A stretch of 64,000 bases of DNA from positions 73,283 to 137,282 of the forward strand of contig WTPW01001651.1 in the NCBI GenBank assembly GCA_009809945.1, read 5' to 3'. Every line of letters starts with the position of its first letter. Position 1 is the stretch's first letter. The translations under genes were made by a program, and so were the position numbers. Under the pieces are notes generated by a model, which was not told the DNA's origin, ran no database searches, and saw nothing but the letters and a program-made list of their open reading frames with translations. This DNA comes from Gigaspora margarita. Taxonomy: Eukaryota > Glomeromycota > Glomeromycetes > Diversisporales > Gigasporaceae. This document shows positions 57,593-64,000 of the stretch, piece by piece.

Positions 57593-57750
57593 ACTTTATA
57601 TCTTATATCCTTATATTATAATTCTGAATCCTTTCGGTTCTTCGCTATATATTTATAATCAAACCAAACCTACTGTGACGAATACATAATTCTTAATGCA
57701 TTTAAATCATTTTCCGATAAACCACTGAAATAGTGGTAAATTGAGTTCTT

Positions 57751-57802
57751 CCCTAGTATGTACATGTATTGATATACCCTAGTATGTACATGTATTGATA
57801 TA
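57751..57802 (+). repeat. Perfect 26-base tandem duplication
   Basis: Two identical units beginning CCCTAGTATGTACATG directly adjacent. Confidence 0.9.
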
Positions 57803-58202
57803 AAATTTTGCCACGTGACTATTTTTAGACAATTGAATTAAGGTTAAATGCTAACTAAAAATAATTAATGATTTTTTGCATCAATTTCTATCATATTCAT
57901 TGGTTCGTCTTAATCACAGCTGATCGCCATAAAATATTGTTCCCTCTAAAAGTCAACAAAACAATAACAAAAATATTATCAAAATCGGCAAGTTGTAAAG
58001 TGCATTTATCCGAAATTTTAACATGTGTATACTTTTATTATTGTTCTGTATATAAAATAATATCTAAATCAAAATTAAAATTTTAACGTCATATTGTGCA
58101 AGAAAATAGCATAATATTAAAAATGCAATCATAATTGCATTTACTTCGTTTTAATTATATTATGATGTTAACGTAAATTCCTGACATTATATAACTTTTC
58201 AT

Positions 58203-58210
58203 TATAAATA
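58203..58210 (+). promoter_or_regulatory. TATA box of the CaaX peptide gene
   Basis: TATAAATA lies 85 bases upstream of the ATG at 58,295, a distance that allows a leader of about 55-60 bases. Prediction from sequence only. Confidence 0.5.
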
Positions 58211-58294
58211 TGACCTTTTATTCTTTAATTTCTAACTTCAGATCCTTCAAATTTTACGAATAAATCAATAAAACTTTTAAACCTTTCGGACAAA

Positions 58295-58456
58295 ATGAAT
58301 CCAACTTTCATCTCTTCTACCACTGTTGGCACCACCGAAAAGCCTGATGGTGACGCGGTTAATCAATGCTCCATTATGCACTCTATCAATGGTGCTACTC
58401 TCGGTACAACCGAAAAGCCCGATGGTGATGCAGTTAACCAATGCTCTATCATGTAA
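58295..58456 (+). CDS. Tandem-repeat CaaX peptide precursor (candidate lipopeptide pheromone)
   Basis: A 53-residue protein with no paralogue recognised. After the start MNP it consists of two adjoining 25-residue units (residues 4-28 and 29-53). The last 17 residues of each are identical, GTTEKPDGDAVNQCSIM. The protein therefore ends in CSIM, a CaaX box with Met at the last position, a form favoured by farnesyltransferase (prelamin A also ends CSIM). Over the 17 shared codons the units differ at eight third positions, with no amino-acid change. The start is the first ATG after a TATA box, and AATAAA follows the stop by 22 bases. GC content is well above the surroundings. Expected path: prenylation, removal of SIM and carboxyl methylation at the C terminus. 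The internal CSIM would need cleavage first. Tandem CaaX units are known from rhodotorucine A precursors of Rhodosporidium; the link in function is inferred. It has no signal peptide, as for a-factor-type peptides. Confidence 0.75.
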   Translation: MNPTFISSTTVGTTEKPDGDAVNQCSIMHSINGATLGTTEKPDGDAVNQCSIM

Positions 58457-58478
58457 ATTTTTTACTGAAAAGAAGACA

Positions 58479-58484
58479 AATAAA
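58479..58484 (+). terminator. Polyadenylation signal AATAAA
   Basis: AATAAA 22 bases after the stop codon of the CaaX peptide gene. It may be chance in AT-rich DNA, but the position fits. Confidence 0.4.
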
Positions 58485-58549
58485 AATTATCCTAAAATTA
58501 CTCATGGCTATGTAATGGATGCTCCTCATTATTTTGGATGAATAATATG

Positions 58550-58860
58550 CTCCTTTAACTGATTTTTCTCGTTACAAAATTATTATATTATCTTGTTACT
58601 TTTTCTCTTGGTCATTATGAATTTATTATTTGTCTTATTTAAATCACTGTCTCAATAATTCTTTCTTTCATGTATATGTTAAATTTTCTTTTTCTCCCTT
58701 CTTCGAGTTAGGATCTATTATTAAATTTGTATTTTTTGGTTTTGATAATCAGTTTTATAAATAAATATTCATAATCATGACGTTCAAGTTTTCTTTTTTC
58801 TTTTTATTATCATAAGACAAAATGTTGTGTTTTAAATATTCTATTTTATTATGAGTCATT
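58550..58860. other. Intergenic, nothing recognised
   Basis: AT-rich; includes the probable 3' flank of the CaaX gene. Confidence 0.35.
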
Positions 58861-58867
58861 CTCGTAA

Positions 58868-59032
58868 CAGTGAACTTTCGATACAGTGAAGACTGATTAA
58901 ATCTCGATATAATGATGTTTAGACCCAATGCAACTATATATAAACCCTCTCGACCTAATGAAAACTCAATATAGTGAATTTTTTAAAAAAAATTTATTAA
59001 TGGAATTCACTATATCTAGAGTGTCAATTCTA
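58868..59032. repeat. Possible pogo-like short element
   Basis: ACAGTGAACTTTCGATACAG and an inverted TCACTATATC region near 59,010, with ATAGTGAA / TCGATATAATGA words between. Ends not defined. Confidence 0.4.
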
Positions 59033-59065
59033 AATTGTGCTATCGTAGTCATAATTTGATGCAGT

Positions 59066-59190
59066 AATGTTATCCGACATTTTATATGGCCATGTGATTA
59101 TTTTGGCTTGATATTTTTTCCACGAAATTCGCCATCATTTGGACAAAAAATCATGGGAAAAAAACTTCACTTGGTCATATAAACTATCGA
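59066..59190. repeat. Short MITE-like inverted repeat
   Basis: AATGTTATCCGACATTTTAT on the left and GATGTTATTCGATAGTTTAT on the right strand, continuing ATGRCCAWGTGA in both arms. Confidence 0.6.
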
Positions 59191-59261
59191 ATAACATCAA
59201 TATTGGGCATAAGTAGCAGAAAATTTCTTTCGTCGTCATACATAATTATAACGATTATTGG

Positions 59262-59575
59262 AAAATTGGGGTGGCAATTATTTCGCCGACAATCACTTCA
59301 CTGACATAACATTTCACCGTCTATTATTCACCGACAAGTTCATTTTACCGACAGTTTATTTCACCGAAGCTCATTTCACCAACAAAGTAATTCTGGTCAT
59401 TGTCGTTAGGGTCAGGGTAGGGTCAGGCTAGAATTAGGGTTAAAGTGTGTGCTTTTTAAAAAAAAACTTGTCGGTAAAATGAGCTTCGGTGAAACAAACT
59501 GTCGGTAAAATGAACTTGTTCGGTGAATATTTGTCGGTGAAATATTATGTCGGTGAAGTGATACGAGACCCGATG
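59262..59575. mobile_element. TCGGTGAA hairpin element
   Basis: Both arms are built from TTCACCGACAATTTCACCGA-like words in opposite orientation, at a spacing of about 18-20 bases. The centre carries AGGGTCAGGGTAGGGTC. The inner stem TTACCGACAGTTTATTTCAC is strongly complementary. Ends approximate. Confidence 0.7.
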
Positions 59576-59646
59576 TAATTTTACAGTATATATAATATCA
59601 ATTAGACTATGTTTTTTTTGATCCAATATTAGTCCAATTGCTAATA

Positions 59647-59950
59647 TTGATATAAAATTTATAAAATTTTATAAATTTTAAAAGATATTGTTAGCTATAT
59701 AAAATTTTATAAATTTAAAAAAGATATTGTTAGCTATCTAAAATTTTATAATTATTGATAGATATATAAAATTTTATAAATTTAAAAAGATATAGTTAGC
59801 TATATAAAATTTTATAAATTTAAAAGATATTGTTAGCTATATAAAATTTTATAAATTTAAAAAGATATTGTTAGCTATATAAAATTTTATAAATTTAAAA
59901 ATATATTGTTAGCTATATTAAATTTTATGAATTTAAAAGGATATTTTTTA
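59647..59950 (+). repeat. Minisatellite, unit 36-38 bases
   Basis: About eight head-to-tail units of ATATAAAATTTTATAAATTT followed by AAAAAGATATTGTTAGCT, nearly identical in the centre of the array. Confidence 0.9.
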
Positions 59951-60129
59951 GCCATATTTTTAATTTATTACTGTAGTTTAGTTTTAGCAATTTATTTACC
60001 TAAAATTACAATAATCTGCTTTATAATTTTTTTTTATATATTTAGAGTGCCTATTTTGGGACTTAGAAAATATATTAGGACCATTAGTGGTCCAAACAGG
60101 AATCACTGGCATTTGTTACATTGACAAGA

Positions 60130-60250
60130 GTACAATTAGCCACACTCACAACTTGCTACCCAAAGGTTCTATACTAGTTGTCATGCCTGCAACCCACATA
60201 CTGGCATTGCTTATTTAAACCCTTTAATTCCTGTTCCTCCTGCCAATCTA
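60130..60250 (-). mobile_element. Degraded SINE fragment
   Basis: TTAGCCACAC..., CAAAGGTTCTATACTAG, CCTGCAACCCA and TTTAAACCCTTTAATT parallel 53,222-53,340 of the SINE at 52,811. The tRNA-like head is not preserved. Confidence 0.55.
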
Positions 60251-60460
60251 TCTTGTATTACCAGAACACAATGTTCTAGATTCTTATTTTATGTTCTTAA
60301 AACATAGTCTAATTAGTAATACTTTCTAAGCAGAATTTTTTCAAACCCTTTTACTTACATCCTAACCTTTTTATCCTTGACAAGAAGCTTAGTAGAATAG
60401 TACCTAGGTATTCATCTACACTTTAGTAGTTATACATTTACTGTGGCTTATACTTGTAGT

Positions 60461-60739
60461 CAGTGTTGTACATTTTCACTGTCCAGTCTTTTTTTGGCAT
60501 GTTCCAATGTCTTAACATCCCAGTGTCCCAAGTGTCCCAACTATGTCCCAAGTCTTAATAATTAATAAATTAATTTAAAAAAATACATAATTATATATTT
60601 TTCTAGGTGCTAAACACATTTCTAAAAAAATTAAATTAGATTATCTTAATAAAATTTTAAGTATTTCAATCTAAAAAATTGTCCCAAAATGTTCCAAAAT
60701 GTCCCAACTCATGTCCCAACTGTTCTATATACAACACTG
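60461..60739 (+). mobile_element. hAT-like MITE with TGTCC motifs (copy 2 of 2)
   Basis: 279 bases, identical in length to 18,129-18,407. Ends CAGTGTTGTACATTTT and CAGTGTTGTATATAG (inverted). TGTCCCAA motifs replace the TGTCCAAA of copy 1. Flanking 8-mers CTTGTAGT and CATGAGTT agree poorly, so this is the older insertion. Confidence 0.82.
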
Positions 60740-60842
60740 CATGAGTTAGAACTTACTATTGAACTGCTATCCTACCTACCTTTGTCATTGTAAAATTCAC
60801 CAAACCCTGGTGCTTGCTACTCTAGTGTTCCTATAAACCTAA

Positions 60843-61185
60843 ACTAAACTAAATTAGATCAAGTTCAGGTTCAGATTCAATATTGAACCTGGATCTAAAT
60901 TTGACCATTTTTTTAAAAAAATTCAAGTCCAGTTCAATATTAAATTTTTAGAGTTGGTTTAGGTTTAGTTTAGATCCAGTTTAAAAGTTCATAAACATGT
61001 TCAGATACAATTTAGCATTCATATAAACTAGCACTCTAGGTTTGAGTTTAGATTTGGTCAATTCAGAGTTTAAACTAGACTCAAACTTTAAATTTTATTA
61101 TTTCAAACTTCATACTAAATTCAAATTCAATTATAAGTTTGGTTCAGATTTAATCCAAAGTTTGCAAACTAGTCTGAGTCTGAAT
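60843..61185. repeat. Motif element with TTTAGTTTAGATCC words
   Basis: Overlapping words of the GGTTCAGATTCAATATTGAA type in both orientations. The right end (complement ATTCAGACTCAGACTAGTTT) matches the start of the element at 40,074. Confidence 0.45.
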
Positions 61186-61269
61186 ATATATATTATCAAA
61201 AAAATAAATATTATTAGCAAATTTATATATGCAAAATCTTTCAAAAGATCTTATATACTACAAAATAAG

Positions 61270-61545
61270 TGAAATATTACACAATATATTTCAAAATATT
61301 TCAAAATATCAAATTTTGAAATATTTCAAAAAGATTTTGAAATATTTCAAATATGATTTTGAAATATTTTAGATCTAATATTTGGAATATTTTAGAACTA
61401 GAAAACTAAGCAAGATCAGTATATTTGTAATCTGAATTATACCAAGAACATATTGAACTAATATTTTCAAAATATTTTAATGACATATTACAAGATTTTT
61501 GTTTATTTTTTTTGTTTATAACTAGATGTAAGACCCGTTATTAAA
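61270..61545 (+). repeat. T-rich repeat family, 5' fragment (copy D)
   Basis: TTTTGAAATATTTCAAA palindromes, then a stretch ending TTTTTGTTTATTTTTTTTG as at 13,900-14,050 of copy A. The rest of the repeat is absent. Confidence 0.5.
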
Positions 61546-62708
61546 CAACAGATTAAATTTAAGTATTGTTATTTGCACAATGGTTTCAGGGCTATGCAGC
61601 AAAAAAAAAAATTTATATATAGAAATTTTTTTTGCTCAGCAAATTTAATACTATTTATTAATAGTCTTAAATAGTTTTTCTGTGACGAAAATGGTTTATC
61701 AAGAGCTGATAAATACATATTAAGAAAAATCAGTATGAAATTAAAGTCAGAGGCTTTTTGTTACAAAGGATAAATAATTTATTAAATATAGTGAAAAATA
61801 TATCTTATTTAATATATGCTTTTTCAATTAGTCTAAATATATAAGTTTTAATCACAAAAAATGATTATATTTAATTTTTTTTAATATAGATAATTCAGCT
61901 CAAGTTTAGAAGCTACAATATAAGAAATAAAAAGGAACAATGGTTTACATGTTATTAGTGCTCATAGTTTTATAATACTCTTCATTAATGCCTTTCCATT
62001 TATTAACATAGTAATATATTTTTTTGATATATTGAACACTTTTATACCTGCCTTACTGGTTTACGGGCTAATTTAAAAGTAAAGGTTTTTTCTAATAGGA
62101 AAACCTAAAATTAATATTTTGAAAAATATTAATCTTTGTATAATGGTCTTTGTTTTTTATCTAGTCATTAATTTTTATTAAATAGCTAACCCATAGAATG
62201 AACTTACAACAATAAGTGAGCAATAATTGTTCTATAACTATTGCTACTAGCTTTTAAAAACACTTGGGCTTACTTAGATCTATTATGAATAAACTATTTG
62301 TACAGGCTATTTTTATATACCAAAAATCTATAGAGTAAAAATTTTAGGTCAGTTCATAATTATGTTATTGCAATAGTTAACTGTATATATAGATTTCTTT
62401 TAAAAAACTTTCTAACAATTCAAACCTGTTGTCCTTTTGATGAATTGCTGATTTTGATTGATAATATGTCTAATTTATTTTTCTTATGTGCTAATCTAAC
62501 ACTTTTTTTTTTACGTGCTAAAATATTTTTCCACTTGATTAGATATAGATTTGTTATAATGACACATATTTATCCCAAGGATAGTAATGTCACAATTTGC
62601 ATGATTTAGACTGAAAGCTTGGATAAATTTTTTTATTTTAGATATTTTGTTTGTTTATTTTCTTATTTAATTGATATGTAATATAATGACATATAGAGTG
62701 TACAGTAA
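61546..62708. other. Intergenic, nothing recognised
   Basis: No gene or element end supported. Confidence 0.35.
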
Positions 62709-62858
62709 GGAGAGTGACAAAAATCAGATGATTTTTTAGGGGGGAGGGGGTAAAAAAAGTTGAAATTACATATAAGAACCTGACTATATATATATTAAAA
62801 AAGAGGGAAGGGGGTAGATCTCTGATAAAAAATAATCAGGTGATTAATGATATGGCCC
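62709..62858 (-). mobile_element. Tourist-like MITE (copy 4 of 4)
   Basis: 150 bases, GGAGAGTGACAAAAATC to the complement of GGGCCATATCATTAATC, with TAA at 62,706-62,708 and 62,859-62,861. Same orientation as the copy inside LINE copy 2. Confidence 0.85.
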
Positions 62859-62866
62859 TAAACTGT

Positions 62867-63111
62867 TATGTATTAGAGAACCAGTTATTGTTGTTTATAG
62901 ATTGTTGACCCTTGGTTGTGTGCATGCACACCAAGAGTTATTGTCATCTTGACTTGGGGACTACATAAGAGGCTTTTCAAACAGTACAGTACTACTTGTG
63001 GTCTGCAAGCAGCAAAGAATTGTGAAGAAGACTAAAGTGTAGTAATTTATAGTAAATTAAAATATATATAAAGACCTTTATTTTTGCATTAATAAAGTTT
63101 TCTCAAACTTT
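62867..63111 (+). mobile_element. Possible solo LTR
   Basis: Begins TGTTATG and could end CA near 63,111. It contains the palindrome CTTGGTTGTGTGCATGCACA, a TATA-like CATAAGAGGCTTTTC, and an AATAAAG signal, in the order expected of an LTR. I found no convincing 5-bp target duplication. Confidence 0.35.
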
Positions 63112-63722
63112 GATGTCTTTAAATAAGTTTAACAAAGTTTAAATAAGAACCGATTTCTCCAAAGTTTTATTTTGTTAAAAAGATCGTTACAAACTAATAT
63201 ATTAAATTATTATTTCCTATTCTTATTCATATTAACCTTTAAAATTTCTATAAGTGTTTCTATTAATACTTATATTCTCTGTTTTACTAACTTCTTCTAC
63301 TCTCTCTCGTTTTTAGCCATTATTAATATTATTTAAAATCTTTTATCTTTACTCTCGTATTGCATTTCTTACATAATGAAATTGATTACGGCCTAATTAA
63401 ATTGATTACATAACTCCTGATTGAAATCAACTGATTCTGATTTAAGAACTTGTTATTTTATATCATATGCTACTGCTTTAACAATTAATATTTATAGAAC
63501 TTTCATTTACTATTGGAGCTAATTCACTATTAAGCTAGTAACACTCTTCCAAAACAATAGTTATTTCAGTGAAAAATCATTATTGTTTACTTAAAGATCA
63601 AAATTTTCAATAACTGGAGGTATTTCACAAATTCACCATAATTGAATTATAAAAAATACGATATATTATAAGGATGTTATAAAAATTTAGCAGTTACATG
63701 ATTCACTCAAATAACAATAGGT
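63112..63722. other. Intergenic, nothing recognised
   Basis: AT-rich; no supported gene. Confidence 0.35.
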
Positions 63723-64000
63723 AGGACCCCGGACATCTCTCATATAGGTCATAACTGATCTGCATGAATTTAGACGTTTTTGCTACCCCTAAAATCAAGT
63801 AAATTTACTAAAAGTTGGATTATTACATATAAATTTTATAGTAATTTGCTAAAAACTAAATTATAACATCTAGCATCAGGTAAATAAATATAGTATAAAT
63901 TTTTTTTATTTGAATTTTCATCAAATTTGGTCAAGAACTCGTAGAGATATCTTTGATAAAAGTTCTTGTAAACAATTTCAACGTAGCTTCTTTGTAATAT
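63723..64000 (+). mobile_element. Left end of a second AGGACCC TIR element, cut by the window
   Basis: AGGACCCCGGACATCTCTCA and the following 270 bases match 31,202-31,495 nearly word for word, including the half hairpin cassette and the AGCTTCTTTGTAATAT end of the window. Confidence 0.8.

Noticed and set aside
58326-58541. A 71-residue frame overlapping the CaaX gene
   Set aside because: It is an out-of-frame reading without an ATG start; third-position changes between the two units are silent only in the CaaX frame.

Overview
The window looks like a repeat-dominated stretch of a very AT-rich fungal nuclear genome, most probably an arbuscular mycorrhizal fungus (Glomeromycotina). The argument rests on base composition, on three copies of a Tad/I-like LINE whose reverse transcriptase and RNase H wording resembles LINEs I recall from Rhizophagus-type genomes, on short GT...CTAAC...AG introns, and on assembly gaps that sit in poly(A)/poly(T) runs. 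The species cannot be named from the sequence alone. No rRNA, intact tRNA, CRISPR array or bacterial-type operon was found.

Layout. 0.8-7.8 kb: a nearly full-length LINE on the minus strand (two-RRM ORF1, then an ORF2 with endonuclease, reverse transcriptase, RNase H and a Cys/His knuckle), broken by stops and frameshifts. 8.9-17.2 kb: a second, more decayed minus-strand LINE, interrupted by a Tourist-like MITE and by a 2.6-kb T-rich repeat that itself carries a retroposon with a 19-bp target duplication. 18-24 kb: small DNA elements, then a 3-kb terminal-inverted-repeat (TIR) element that holds an intron-containing gene fragment and sits inside a second copy of the T-rich repeat. 24.2-28.9 kb: a long-inverted-repeat element with four insertions. 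29.4-35.3 kb: remnants of a third LINE (plus strand) broken up by nested DNA transposons up to four levels deep. 36-38 kb: a third T-rich repeat. 39.8-52 kb: a dense series of non-autonomous elements, many with perfect 8-bp target-site duplications (TSDs) and each with its own short, often palindromic subterminal motif. 52.8-53.5 kb: a GC-richer tRNA-derived SINE. 54-59.6 kb: the least repeat-dense stretch, with a few weak gene candidates and one strong small gene. 59.6-64 kb: minisatellite, MITEs, a possible solo LTR and the left end of another large TIR element.

The most interesting locus is a 53-codon gene at 58,295-58,456. After three residues it is a perfect fit to two 25-residue tandem units, each ending Cys-Ser-Ile-Met, so the protein ends in a CaaX prenylation box. 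In the conserved 17-codon core the two units differ at eight third positions, all synonymous. That is strong evidence for selection on the peptide. The architecture resembles multi-copy lipopeptide mating-pheromone precursors of some basidiomycetes; a pheromone role here is an inference.

Apart from that gene the window is best read as layers of transposition. Several insertions can be checked against an unoccupied homologous site elsewhere in the window, which makes their boundaries unusually secure. All lengths, repeat boundaries and identities were worked out by eye.
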